Assembly (NCBI RefSeq): GCF_017744045.1
Contig: NZ_JAGHRD010000003.1
Length of the DNA stretch: 64,000 bases
Reading direction: 5' to 3' (one strand)
From: Pelagimonas sp017744045
Lineage (GTDB): Bacteria > Pseudomonadota > Alphaproteobacteria > Rhodobacterales > Rhodobacteraceae
Shown piece after piece: positions 44,040-51,877 of this stretch. The notes under the pieces were generated by a model. It had not been told where the DNA came from. It ran no database searches and saw only the letters and a program-made list of their open reading frames with translations. How positions within the stretch are numbered: position 1 is the stretch's first letter; each line of letters begins with the position of its first letter. A program made the translations under genes and the position numbers.

Positions 44040-45182
44040 CAACTGTATTTTTCAGTCGAGCTGAGGGTGCCAGTTTTGCCCTGATGTGACGAGGGCGTTG
44101 ACGATTGTAACGAGTTTTCTTGCGACGGCAGTGATGACGACCTTATGTGGTTTTCCGGCGGCGCGCAGGCGGTCTGCGAAGACTTTCAGGACTGGATTAT
44201 GGTGGCTGGCGACGAGAGCCGCTTGGAACATTACATGCCTGAGCAATCGCCGACCACCGCCAATGGCGCGCTTGCCACGCATCGCGCCGCTGTCGTGGGC
44301 AATGGGAGCAAGACCTGTGAGCGCGGCGGCCTGTTCGCCGTTGATTAGCCCGAGTTCAGGCATTTCCGCGATCAGCATTGTGCTCGCAACCGGACCGATC
44401 CCAGGCACGGAGCGCAAGATATCAGCAGCAGCGTTAAGGTTTTCATCCGCTGCGATGACCTGTTCGATCTGCATTTCAAGCTCTGCGACTTGTTGATCCA
44501 GGAGGCCTTTGAGTTCACCATCCATGGCCTTGAACAGATCGGCTGACCCCAGTTTCCCACGCGCCTTGATCTGTGCCAGAAGTCGCTTGCGGGTTTCGAC
44601 GAGTTGACCGCGCTTGGATGTCAACGCTCTGAGAAGACGTATCTTTTCATGTGGGAGATCACGCCCGGCATCTGGTCGAAATACCATGAACCGTGCGATG
44701 AGTTCTGCGTCAATCCGGTCTGTTTTGGCCCGCGTGCCACGGCTGACCGCGAAGGCTTTGATCTGGGCTGGTGGCAATTGCCGGGTCGCAATCCCGGCGG
44801 AATCCAACGCAGCCCATAGCCTCCATTCCTGACCGCCCGTCGCCTCAAAACAAACCAAAGCACGTTCGAAGAGCGCCATCTCGGTCAACTGTTCATGCCC
44901 TTTGTCCGTATTCGGCAATCGTCGTCTTTGATTGCTGGGCAAGCAGTGAACGTCCAACCAATCGCGGCTGACATCTATGCCAATGATTGTCGCCTGTGTT
45001 ACCTTGTCCATATGCTCTTCCTTCTGATCCGTGGTCCTGAGCGGCCACATGCAACTGTTCGAGATGATGAAGAGAGACGGTGCTGGCTCGCTAGCAAACG
45101 TGCTCAAGCCACAAGGCTCAGACGCCATACACCGCCCCGTCAGCAACCTCGGCCAAGGTCGCTGACGGAGGCAATATAGCAA
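44040..45182 (-). mobile_element. IS110-family insertion sequence, approximate limits
   Basis: The transposase gene lies inside this block. IS110 elements usually lack clear terminal inverted repeats, so the ends are estimates from neighbouring sequence. At the upstream side the near-perfect inverted repeat GTCAGCAACCT / AGGTCGCTGAC (around 45138-45165) may mark the non-coding end, which in this family can carry the recombination signals. The element sits directly behind the LacI stop codon. Confidence 0.55.
44052..45011 (-). CDS. IS110-family transposase (DEDD, transposase_20)
   Basis: This 319-residue enzyme has the N-terminal DEDD RuvC-like start IIGIDVSRDWLDVHC and the C-terminal transposase_20 block LRSVPGIGPVASTMLIAEMP with the downstream serine region GAMRGKRAIGGGRR. 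The frame is intact, so it may be active. I start it at ATG 45011 because 57 more open codons upstream lack the family pattern. It is transcribed opposite to the LacI gene. Confidence 0.9.
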   Translation of the reverse strand: MDKVTQATIIGIDVSRDWLDVHCLPSNQRRRLPNTDKGHEQLTEMALFERALVCFEATGGQEWRLWAALDSAGIATRQLPPAQIKAFAVSRGTRAKTDRIDAELIARFMVFRPDAGRDLPHEKIRLLRALTSKRGQLVETRKRLLAQIKARGKLGSADLFKAMDGELKGLLDQQVAELEMQIEQVIAADENLNAAADILRSVPGIGPVASTMLIAEMPELGLINGEQAAALTGLAPIAHDSGAMRGKRAIGGGRRLLRHVMFQAALVASHHNPVLKVFADRLRAAGKPHKVVITAVARKLVTIVNALVTSGQNWHPQLD

Positions 45183-45393
45183 AACGGAGATACAGAAGGG
45201 TCAGGATGCAGTGCCGACCCGGTTTGTTTCCACGCTGTAACACTATCCTTCAGCACGTGGATCAATATGAGAATTTTTGATGCCGAGGCCTCTCAAGACA
45301 GACTGGGCACAGCTGCACCAATCTCACCCGCCTGCGCGATCGACCCTGAGTACATGTGCGTGTTGCGAATGCTTTCTTTTGCCGTCGATTTAT
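45183..45393. other. Flank of the IS110 element with decayed regulatory sequence
   Basis: The stretch contains AAGGGTCAGGATGCA (45196-45210), a copy of a dispersed motif, and a degenerate copy of the twin LacI operator (45253-45292). I see no convincing gene. It looks like the remains of a locus whose coding part has been lost. Confidence 0.45.
45253..45292. promoter_or_regulatory. Decayed second copy of the LacI twin operator
   Basis: By eye alignment, about 31 of 41 positions match 42870-42910. GCACGTG, ATCAA, ATTTTTGATGC and GCCTC are shared, but the second CACGTG core is replaced by CCGAGG. One arm is therefore mostly intact and the other is broken. It lies beyond the IS110 element and has no intact gene behind it. 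Confidence 0.55.
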
Positions 45394-45660
45394 CTACAGA
45401 CCCTTATCTGCGTATTGCAGCGACATTCTTGTGATCTTGTCCTCTATATCCCACCAATAGGAATAATGAACGATCCAACTCAGCCAGGTAACTTCGGTTT
45501 TGGCATAGCCCTCGGATAGCTCCAAGATTTCCCGGTGCTGAAACGTTTCCCCATACGGAATCACCTCCCGCTCTGCCCAAGCAGAAATCGCCTTTTGTTC
45601 GCTGAAGCTGCGTGAGACATCTGTCATCTCGGCCTTTTCAATGAAGCACACCATATACAC
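45394..45660 (-). CDS. Uncharacterised small protein, possibly a 5'-truncated remnant
   Basis: The 88-residue frame begins at GTG 45660 and ends YADKGL at 45394. It is rich in Trp, Tyr and Glu (SWIVHYSYWWDIEDK), unlike random open frame in this genome. The frame stays open upstream to about 45820, with plausible protein text (LRYWFFQPNALWVRRRHEF) but no good start codon, which suggests the 5' end is lost. It also looks less GC-rich than its neighbours. I recognise no family. Confidence 0.35.
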   Translation of the reverse strand: MYMVCFIEKAEMTDVSRSFSEQKAISAWAEREVIPYGETFQHREILELSEGYAKTEVTWLSWIVHYSYWWDIEDKITRMSLQYADKGL

Positions 45661-45968
45661 GAATTCGTGGCGTCGTCGGACCCAAAGGGCATTCGGCTGA
45701 AAAAACCAGTAACGGAGAACCCCAGCTAAAAATTGATCTGTGGTAATGGAGAAAGCCCAAGAACATCTGAACTTACACCTGGTTGGGACTGCTCGCAGAT
45801 GACCATGCCGCCTCTAATGTACAAACTTGGTCGCGACCAAAAGCTTGGGAACCTTCGGCAACTTCAAAGGCGCAGCAAGCGTTCCTGAAATGCCGACAGC
45901 TCTTCTATCTCCCGCCAGCCCCTGCTCGGCGAAAGCAAAGAAACATCGACCAATGATGTAAGGGGGGA

Positions 45969-46045
45969 TGGTACCACCTCCCCGGCTCGAACGGGGGACC
46001 TCCTGATCCACAATCAGGCGCTCTAACCAACTGAGCTAAGGCGGC
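45969..46045 (-). tRNA. tRNA-His (anticodon GTG)
   Basis: The 77-base cloverleaf runs from G1 at 46045 to the encoded CCA at 45969-45971. The anticodon arm is CCTGA-TTGTGGA-TCAGG, giving anticodon GTG. The T arm is CCCCG-TTCGAGC-CGGGG. The acceptor GCCGCCT pairs with AGGTGGT using two G-U pairs, and the discriminator is A73. The base before G1 is T, so G-1 is not encoded, which matches the unusual tRNA-His of many alphaproteobacteria. Confidence 0.93.
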
Positions 46046-46109
46046 ACTGGCGCGTGATTTACCCCCCGCCTCCGATGAATGCAAGAGAGAATCTGCGAGA
46101 AAATTCATA

Positions 46110-46601
46110 TCATATTTTTGCGGTCAAATCGACCTGCCAGGCTTGCTCGACCAGATCGACGCCAAAACTGTGAACCGGTTTGGAACTCAGCAACTCCCAA
46201 CCATTCCGGGCATATAGGGCGCAGGCGGCCCTGTGGCTTTCATGGGTCCAAAGCTGCATGCGCTCATACCCGGCCTCACGGGCAAACTCCATACAGGCGT
46301 CAAGCAAACGCTGCCCCAAACCCAGCCCGCGCGCCGCAGGCACAAGATAAAACAGGCGCAGCTTGGCGCAAGTCTCGTCCAGTTTCACGCAGAACACCGA
46401 GCCCAGCCGCTCCGCCCCCCGCCAGGCGATAAAGGCGCGCTCACGCTTGGGGTCATGCCCGGCCTCAAAATCCGCCAGGATTTGCGCCACCAGCGGACCG
46501 AACGTGTCGTCAAACCCCTCTGCCTCGGCATAGGCGCGACCATGTTGGTCCACCAACCATGCGGCATCCCCAGGACCAAGATGTTTCAGGGCAATCTCCA
46601 T
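46110..46601 (-). CDS. GNAT-family N-acetyltransferase
   Basis: This 163-residue protein has the GNAT acetyl-CoA motif VPAARGLGLGQRLLDACM and the following RMQLWTHESHRAACALYARNGW block, as in MarR-associated acetyltransferases. The substrate is unknown. I chose ATG 46601 (MEIALKHLGPGD); 47 further open codons upstream overlap a divergent promoter region. It stands alone between tRNA-His and a divergent DUF6324-like gene. Confidence 0.8.
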   Translation of the reverse strand: MEIALKHLGPGDAAWLVDQHGRAYAEAEGFDDTFGPLVAQILADFEAGHDPKRERAFIAWRGAERLGSVFCVKLDETCAKLRLFYLVPAARGLGLGQRLLDACMEFAREAGYERMQLWTHESHRAACALYARNGWELLSSKPVHSFGVDLVEQAWQVDLTAKI

Positions 46602-46707
46602 AGGGGCATGGTGAAACAGGTTCGACAACAACTCAACCCCTTGGCAAAGGCCGCCTTTCGATTTAATCCAGTGGCTTCGCTGGTTGTGACAAACAAAGGA
46701 CAGCTCA

Positions 46708-46896
46708 ATGGGTATCAATACCGAACGCGAGATCGAGGCCAACCTTCAGATCGGCCCCACCGATCAGGGCATGGTGCGCCTGTTCATCTTTGCCGGCGAC
46801 CTTGAGATCCCGATGGATTTCGAACCTGACGAGGCCGAGGAAATCATCGAAGAGCTGCGCTCGGCCCTGGCCACCGCCCGCAAGGTGAAATCCTAA
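46708..46896 (+). CDS. DUF6324-like small conserved protein
   Basis: This 62-residue acidic protein reads MGINTEREIEANLQIGPTD at its start and ends in a helical EEIIEELRSALATARKVKS. It resembles a small protein conserved in Rhodobacterales and named DUF6324. No function is known. It has a plausible AAGGACAG ribosome site. Confidence 0.7.
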   Translation: MGINTEREIEANLQIGPTDQGMVRLFIFAGDLEIPMDFEPDEAEEIIEELRSALATARKVKS

Positions 46897-46947
46897 GGCT
46901 TGTCATCAGTTGCGCGGGCAGCCCCTAACCTCTCGCGGCGAGCAACC

Positions 46948-46992
46948 AAAATTTTTATCTAAAAATTTTGCAAATTCCGTCGACGGAATTTG
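46948..46992. terminator. Paired palindromes between convergent genes
   Basis: AAAATTTTTA-TC-TAAAAATTTT (46948-46969) is followed by a 22-bp perfect palindrome, CAAATTCCGTC / GACGGAATTTG (46971-46992). They lie between the 3' ends of the DUF6324-like and mmcB genes and probably stop transcription from both sides. The first is unusually AT-rich for this genome. Confidence 0.55.
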
Positions 46993-47007
46993 ACAAGACC
47001 GCCCCGG

Positions 47008-47505
47008 TCACTCCACCGTTAACAAGCCCGAAAGACGCGGATCGCGCAGGGCGTGCAGACGGCGCGCGGCGTGAAAGGCAAATTTGCGCACCAGCTTGTT
47101 GCGCCGTGCCGCTGCCAGCTTGTCCTCGGGCCCCATGCGCAGGATCTCAGCGTCATAGCCATCGGCGATGATCAACCCCGTGCCCTCTGGCAACAGATCA
47201 ACGTCAAACTCCTGGTCCACCGCCCAGAAATAGCGATCACACCAGGGCAGATACCCCTGCCATTTCTGATCGCTCATGAAATCGGCACGGCTGGATTTGC
47301 ACTCCACCACCCAAAGCTCGCCCTTGGCCCCCAGCGCCATCACATCCACGCGCAGCCCGCGATCCGGGACAAATTCCTCAATCGTTGCAAAGCCATGGCT
47401 GGCCAGATGCCGCGCCACCCCACGGGCCAAAACCTGCCCCGGTTGCAACCCTTCGGTGCCCAATCCTTCTGATCCGCGCGAATTCATGCCCAAAACATCG
47501 AACAT
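47008..47505 (-). CDS. mmcB: MmcB-family DNA repair protein
   Basis: This 165-residue protein has the PD-(D/E)XK-like core RVDVMALGAKGELWVVECKS, where Asp, Glu and Lys form the nuclease site. PGQVLARGVARHL at the start and WQGYLPWCDRYFWAVD are family blocks. In Caulobacter MmcB is an SOS-linked factor for mutagenic repair with ImuBC-type polymerases. I list the start at 47505; ATG 47487 is also possible. It diverges from the coiled-coil membrane protein gene. Confidence 0.85.
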   Translation of the reverse strand: MFDVLGMNSRGSEGLGTEGLQPGQVLARGVARHLASHGFATIEEFVPDRGLRVDVMALGAKGELWVVECKSSRADFMSDQKWQGYLPWCDRYFWAVDQEFDVDLLPEGTGLIIADGYDAEILRMGPEDKLAAARRNKLVRKFAFHAARRLHALRDPRLSGLLTVE

Positions 47506-47582
47506 TTCGTGAACAAATGCAAGCCACCTTTCCCAGCCCCAAATCTGGGCTACAGTCCTCGCAACGAACAGGAGAGGACAAG

Positions 47583-48935
47583 ATGAGCGATCCCCATCTC
47601 ACCCGGGCCGAGGCCCGTGGCGTGCGTTATTCGCGTGAGCTGGAAACCCATTTGACCTGGCTCGACACGTTTTCCGGCACAGCGCTTGGCGTGCTCGCCA
47701 CAGCCTCGGGCATCTATACCTATCTCGGCGTCTCGTCTCTGTTGGATGAAAACGGAGCCATGTCGGTCTTTGCCGCCATCGCCTATTCAGTCGCCGTTTC
47801 GGTGGGGATTTTTGTCTTTTGGTCTTATCTCTTGCGGCTGTTTCCTGCGGTGCGCACCGCCCGTGCCCGCGCCGGATTGTTGGCGGCGATGGGGCTCGGC
47901 AGCCTTGCCATTGTCGCCATGTCCTCGTGGTTGAACGCCGCCGCGCTGGCCGGCTCTGCCGCCGTTGAACAGCACCTGGCCGAAACCGTGCAAGATTACC
48001 AAACCGCATTGGAGCGCGCCCATGAAATCGCGCTGTCGGGTCAGGCGCTGCAACGCGATGTCGCCCGCACCCGGCAAGGGTTCGAGGATCTCTCTGAACA
48101 AGAGGCCGAGGGCACCCTGTCCGGTCTCGCTGGACGCGGGGCGGTGTTCCGCGTCTTACGCCAGAAATCCGCCGAGCTTTCAGCTCTCGAGCAACAGATC
48201 GCCGCGCAAACCCCTCTGGTCGAGGCCACCTTTACCGAAGGCAACACCATCCTGTCGCGGATGCGCGCCCTCACCGTTGAGCCCGGCAATGTCGAGGCGC
48301 GCTCGGTCGAGTTTTCCGAGGCCGCCGTGCGCCTGCAAGGGTTGATCACCCGGTTGCGCCAGCTGTCGGTTGCCACACTCGTGGAACGTGCGGCCCAGGA
48401 CCTCGCCGCCTCGGTTGTGCTGCCCGAACTTGACGGGCGCACAGCGGCGGATCGCAATGATCAGGCCTCGACCATCACCTCGGTGCTGGATGTTCTGGCT
48501 GCCCGTGCCAATACGCTGGAAAAGGCGGCGCAATCGGTCTCATCCCAAACCGCGCCGGTCGATGTCACTTATACCCCGCTTTCGGCGGCGGATGCGGTCA
48601 TTTTATATGCGCGCAATTTCGTGCCCTCTTGGGCCGGGGCCATCGCCATTGACCTGCTGCCCGCCGTGCTGGTTTTTATCCTCGCCGTGACCCAAAGCGC
48701 CATTCGCGCGGGCCGCGAGGGGGCCGGGGTCGAAGACACGCTGACCCTGGCCGAGTTGCGCGCCGCCGTCACCGCTTTGCGCGATGTCGAGGGCGTGCTG
48801 GACGCCCCTGCCCAGCCGCCAACCGCCGCCCCGCAGCCCGCCCCCGAACCACCCACGCCCCTGCATGACAGCGACAAATCCGACCACCTTCAGCCGGTCG
48901 AGAGCACGGACAGCAAGGCCGGGGGCAGTTCATGA
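47583..48935 (+). CDS. Membrane protein with long coiled coil, function unknown
   Basis: This 450-residue protein has three N-terminal helices (LGVLATASGIYTYLGV, AIAYSVAVSVGIFVFW, AGLLAAMGLGSLAIVAMS). A long helical, probably coiled-coil region of about 250 residues follows, then one more helix near residue 365 (AGAIAIDLLPAVLVFILAV). The C-terminal tail is proline-rich and probably disordered. I do not recognise a family. It is coupled by ATGA to a ClpP-like membrane protein, which suggests a shared role at the envelope. Confidence 0.7.
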   Translation: MSDPHLTRAEARGVRYSRELETHLTWLDTFSGTALGVLATASGIYTYLGVSSLLDENGAMSVFAAIAYSVAVSVGIFVFWSYLLRLFPAVRTARARAGLLAAMGLGSLAIVAMSSWLNAAALAGSAAVEQHLAETVQDYQTALERAHEIALSGQALQRDVARTRQGFEDLSEQEAEGTLSGLAGRGAVFRVLRQKSAELSALEQQIAAQTPLVEATFTEGNTILSRMRALTVEPGNVEARSVEFSEAAVRLQGLITRLRQLSVATLVERAAQDLAASVVLPELDGRTAADRNDQASTITSVLDVLAARANTLEKAAQSVSSQTAPVDVTYTPLSAADAVILYARNFVPSWAGAIAIDLLPAVLVFILAVTQSAIRAGREGAGVEDTLTLAELRAAVTALRDVEGVLDAPAQPPTAAPQPAPEPPTPLHDSDKSDHLQPVESTDSKAGGSS

Positions 48936-49675
48936 CCCCCCGCGCCGTGGCCCGAACCATGATGGCCGTGCTGATCTTTCAACTGGGGATCGGCGCGCTT
49001 TTGGTGCTGGGGGATATTCAGGGCAACGGGTTGCCTCTGCCCAGCTTTGCCCCGGACGCGCCGCGTCTCAGCCAACCAGTGCGCCCCGGCGATCAACGCC
49101 GCCAATTCCGCCCGCAAGAGGACAATCCGCAGGTCCAGCCGGTGCGCGACCCCGGCCAATTGCCCGACCGCCTGACCTTGACCTTCGAAGACGGCACCTA
49201 CCGCCTCGAAGGCATGATCGCCCCCGGCGATGCCCCGCGCCTGATTGCCCAGATCGACCGCTCAGACCCGCCGGTCAACGAGTTGATCCTGCAAAGCCCC
49301 GGCGGCTCGGTCCGCGATGCGCTGGATCTTGGCCGCCACCTGCGTGCGGCCTCAATCGCGACCCGCATCCTGTCTGGCGAATATTGCTATTCCGCCTGCC
49401 CTTACCTGTTCTCTGGCGGTGCAAAACGCTTTGCCTCCCCATCCGCGTCGATCGGGGTGCATCAGCATGATTTTGACAAGAACACCTACCTGCCCGCCTT
49501 TATCGCCATCGAAGATATCCAGCGCGGTCAGGGCGATGTCATGGCTTATCTGCATGATATGGGCATCAACCCCCTGATCATGCGCCACGCCCTGGCCACG
49601 CCAGCGGATGAAATCTATATCCTGCTGCCCGAACAGGTCGAAGAATACGGTCTCACCACCGAAACGCCGTCCTGA
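48932..49675 (+). CDS. Membrane-anchored ClpP-like serine protease family protein (COG3904-like)
   Basis: This 247-residue protein has one N-terminal helix (MMAVLIFQLGIGALLVL), then a ClpP/crotonase-type domain. LILQSPGGSVRDALDLG is the oxyanion strand, and the candidate nucleophile is the Ser in EYCYSACPYLFSGG. The histidine of IGVHQHD would complete the active site. Proteins of this type face the periplasm. It is coupled by ATGA to the coiled-coil membrane protein gene, so the pair may act together. Confidence 0.75.
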   Translation: MTPRAVARTMMAVLIFQLGIGALLVLGDIQGNGLPLPSFAPDAPRLSQPVRPGDQRRQFRPQEDNPQVQPVRDPGQLPDRLTLTFEDGTYRLEGMIAPGDAPRLIAQIDRSDPPVNELILQSPGGSVRDALDLGRHLRAASIATRILSGEYCYSACPYLFSGGAKRFASPSASIGVHQHDFDKNTYLPAFIAIEDIQRGQGDVMAYLHDMGINPLIMRHALATPADEIYILLPEQVEEYGLTTETPS

Positions 49676-49703
49676 CCAAAAGGCCAGGACGGCCATGTAT
49701 CGC

Positions 49704-50054
49704 TTATTCGCGCGCCTTGCTCCCCAAAGCCTCTTTCAATTCTTCGGGATCCATTTCGAGATATTTGGCCGAGAGCTCAAGTGAATCCCCACCCCCTTCC
49801 ATTGCGGCCCCTTTAGGTTTGTTCTGAACGCAATCAGGCGGGTTCCGCCCGGGTGTCCGGCAAAACAGCTTGGGTTTGAACTGCGAAAAATGCTTGTTGG
49901 CCCGACAAATCGGCCCCGTCGCCCGGACACAAAACTCGGTGCCCTTTTGTGGTGATTTCAGGATGCAACAATCCCCGGCAAGCGCCGTTTGGGGGGCAGT
50001 GACAAACCCCGTGACTGATAAAACAAAAGCGGCAGTCATCGTCCGAATGGTCAT
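49704..50054 (-). CDS. Exported cysteine-rich small protein, function unknown
   Basis: This 116-residue protein has a signal peptide ending in ALA before GDCCILK. The mature part has six cysteines (DCCILK, FCVRATGPIC, LFCRTPG, DCVQN), likely in disulfides, and an acidic helical tail (LEMDPEELKEALGSKARE). I recognise no family. It stands alone, convergent with the ClpP-like gene. Confidence 0.6.
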   Translation of the reverse strand: MTIRTMTAAFVLSVTGFVTAPQTALAGDCCILKSPQKGTEFCVRATGPICRANKHFSQFKPKLFCRTPGRNPPDCVQNKPKGAAMEGGGDSLELSAKYLEMDPEELKEALGSKARE

Positions 50055-50283
50055 ATTTCATCTCCCATAAACATGCGGCGCTGAAAATTAGATGCGCCAC
50101 GGACAGGCTGCGAAATTCCGGGCATCCGATCAAGAATTGCAGGGCCAATACAGGACTGACCTGACAAAATTGCCATGGGCCAGGAGCGCTCGGCGCGACA
50201 CATTCCGACACGCCCACTTGACGAGATACCAAAAGGTATCCATAAATAGGATACCAAATGGAATCATTTTAGCCGAGGTCCCC

Positions 50284-50697
50284 ATGCTCCGCCCCCTGTT
50301 AACCTGTCTCACACTCCTGCCAACCTTTGCGCAGGCCGAGATCACCCTTGTCCCGCCCGCCGCACTCGACTGGGAAAAAACACCCGAAGGCGTCGCCTTT
50401 GCCCCGCTGCGCGGCGACCGGATGCGCGATCCCTATTTTGCCATGGTGCACCTGCCCGCCGGATTGCAAAGCCCGCCGCACACCAAATCCGCCACCATGA
50501 TCGGGCTGATGGTCTCGGGCGAAATGACCCATGTTCTCGCCGGGCAAGACCCGCAATCCGCCGCCCCAATCGGCCCCGGCGGATATTACGAGATCCCGGC
50601 CAATCTGGCGCATGTCTCCTCTTGCGTCTCTGACACGCCTTGCGTGACCCTGCTCTATCAGGACGGCGCTTTTGATTTTCTGCCGGTGACACCATGA
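50284..50697 (+). CDS. DUF4437-like cupin-fold exported protein
   Basis: This 137-residue protein has a signal peptide (LLTCLTLLPTFAQA) and a single cupin-like domain with PPHTKSATMIGLMVSGE and PGGYYEIPANLAHVS, which fit a sugar/anti-sigma-type beta barrel annotated DUF4437. Metal binding is likely through the histidines. I chose ATG 50284; 64 upstream open codons have no signal-like N-terminus. It is coupled to an ArsR regulator by ATGA. Confidence 0.65.
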   Translation: MLRPLLTCLTLLPTFAQAEITLVPPAALDWEKTPEGVAFAPLRGDRMRDPYFAMVHLPAGLQSPPHTKSATMIGLMVSGEMTHVLAGQDPQSAAPIGPGGYYEIPANLAHVSSCVSDTPCVTLLYQDGAFDFLPVTP

Positions 50698-51041
50698 GCG
50701 CCTCGCCCGATCTGCAACCCGCCTTTCGCGCCTTGGCCGACCCAACCCGCCGCGACATTCTCAAACGTCTCAGCGCGCGGGAGATGACCCTGGCCGAAAT
50801 CACCGCCCATTGCGACATGACCCGCGCCGCCGTCAAAAAGCACCTTGTCGTGCTGCAAGACGGCAACCTGATCCAGATGCGGCGCTCGGGGCGCGAAACG
50901 CTCTCATCGCTGAATGCTGACGCGCTGAAACCCGTCGTCAACTGGCTCACCTATTTCGAAAGCTTCTGGGACACCCATCTGGGCGCTTTGCACGACACGT
51001 TATCAGATTTGAAAGACACCGAATTGGAGGACAAAGAATGA
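50694..51041 (+). CDS. ArsR-family winged-helix regulator
   Basis: This 115-residue protein has the ArsR/HTH_20 core FRALADPTRRDILKRLSA and AHCDMTRAAVKKHLVVL. It lacks an obvious metal-binding cysteine cluster, so it probably senses something other than a metal. It is coupled by ATGA on both sides, to the cupin gene and to the SRPBCC gene. Adjacent ArsR and SRPBCC genes are a common pairing. Confidence 0.88.
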   Translation: MSASPDLQPAFRALADPTRRDILKRLSAREMTLAEITAHCDMTRAAVKKHLVVLQDGNLIQMRRSGRETLSSLNADALKPVVNWLTYFESFWDTHLGALHDTLSDLKDTELEDKE

Positions 51042-51877
51042 CCCTGACCATCCGCAAAACCGTATTCCTGCCCGCCGCCCCGGCCATCGTCTGGAATCAC
51101 CTGACCAAGGCCGATTTGATGGGCAAATGGTTCCACCCCGCTGCCGAGGATCTGGCCGAGGGCCAGCCTTATACCCTACTCTCAGCCGCAGATGGCGAGC
51201 GCATGTGTTGGGGCGAGGTCGAAAAGGCCACCCCGCACGAACATATGCGCTGGAGCTTTACCGTCGGCCCGATGCAGGGCGTCATGTCCACCGTGGATTG
51301 GCGGCTTGCCCCTGCTCCCGGCGGCACTGAATTGACGCTGGAACATTCCGGCCTGCCCGAAAATGGCGAAGGCTATGGGCTTGTCCTGGCGCTCGACAAG
51401 GGGTGGCATGGTTTCCTGGGCAATTTCCACGCCATGGGCAACGATTACACCGCCACCATCCGCACCCCGGCCTCGGTCGAAACCGCGCAAAAGGCGATCT
51501 TTGACGAAATGCATATCTGGTGGTCAACCCGCGTCGAAAAGACCGCAAGCGGAGCGACAATCCACTTTGGCAACTCTCATGTCAGTTTCGACTTTGCCAA
51601 GCGCGACGGCACCTATGTCTGGACCTGCCGCGAGGCCAATATGATCATCGAAGATGTGGCCGACGCCACCGAATGGCAGGGCACATCGCTGATCTGGCAA
51701 ATCCTGCCTGACGGCGACGGCTCGCGCATCACCCTGTCCCATCTCGGCCTCACACCGAGCTTGGACTGCCACGATGTCTGCACCCGTGGCTGGCAGAAAT
51801 ACTTTGAAAATTCACTTTTGGCGCATCTTTCCGGAGAAACTGCCACTCCAGAAACCCGAGAGCCCTTGTCTGTCTAG
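51038..51877 (+). CDS. Tandem SRPBCC (AHSA1/START-like) domain protein
   Basis: This 279-residue protein has two SRPBCC folds in a row. The first opens TIRKTVFLPAAPAIVWNHLT and has KWFHPAAEDL; the second starts near residue 145 (TIRTPASVETAQKAIFDEM). The second ends with CTRGWQKYFENSLLAHLSG, the typical closing helix. Such proteins bind hydrophobic ligands in a cavity. It is coupled to the ArsR gene, which often controls it. Confidence 0.82.
   Translation: MTLTIRKTVFLPAAPAIVWNHLTKADLMGKWFHPAAEDLAEGQPYTLLSAADGERMCWGEVEKATPHEHMRWSFTVGPMQGVMSTVDWRLAPAPGGTELTLEHSGLPENGEGYGLVLALDKGWHGFLGNFHAMGNDYTATIRTPASVETAQKAIFDEMHIWWSTRVEKTASGATIHFGNSHVSFDFAKRDGTYVWTCREANMIIEDVADATEWQGTSLIWQILPDGDGSRITLSHLGLTPSLDCHDVCTRGWQKYFENSLLAHLSGETATPETREPLSV

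Noticed and set aside
45000..46100. A genomic island integrated at tRNA-His
   Set aside because: There is no integrase, no duplicated tRNA 3' end and no phage gene nearby. The IS110 element and a decayed frame are enough to explain the patchy sequence.
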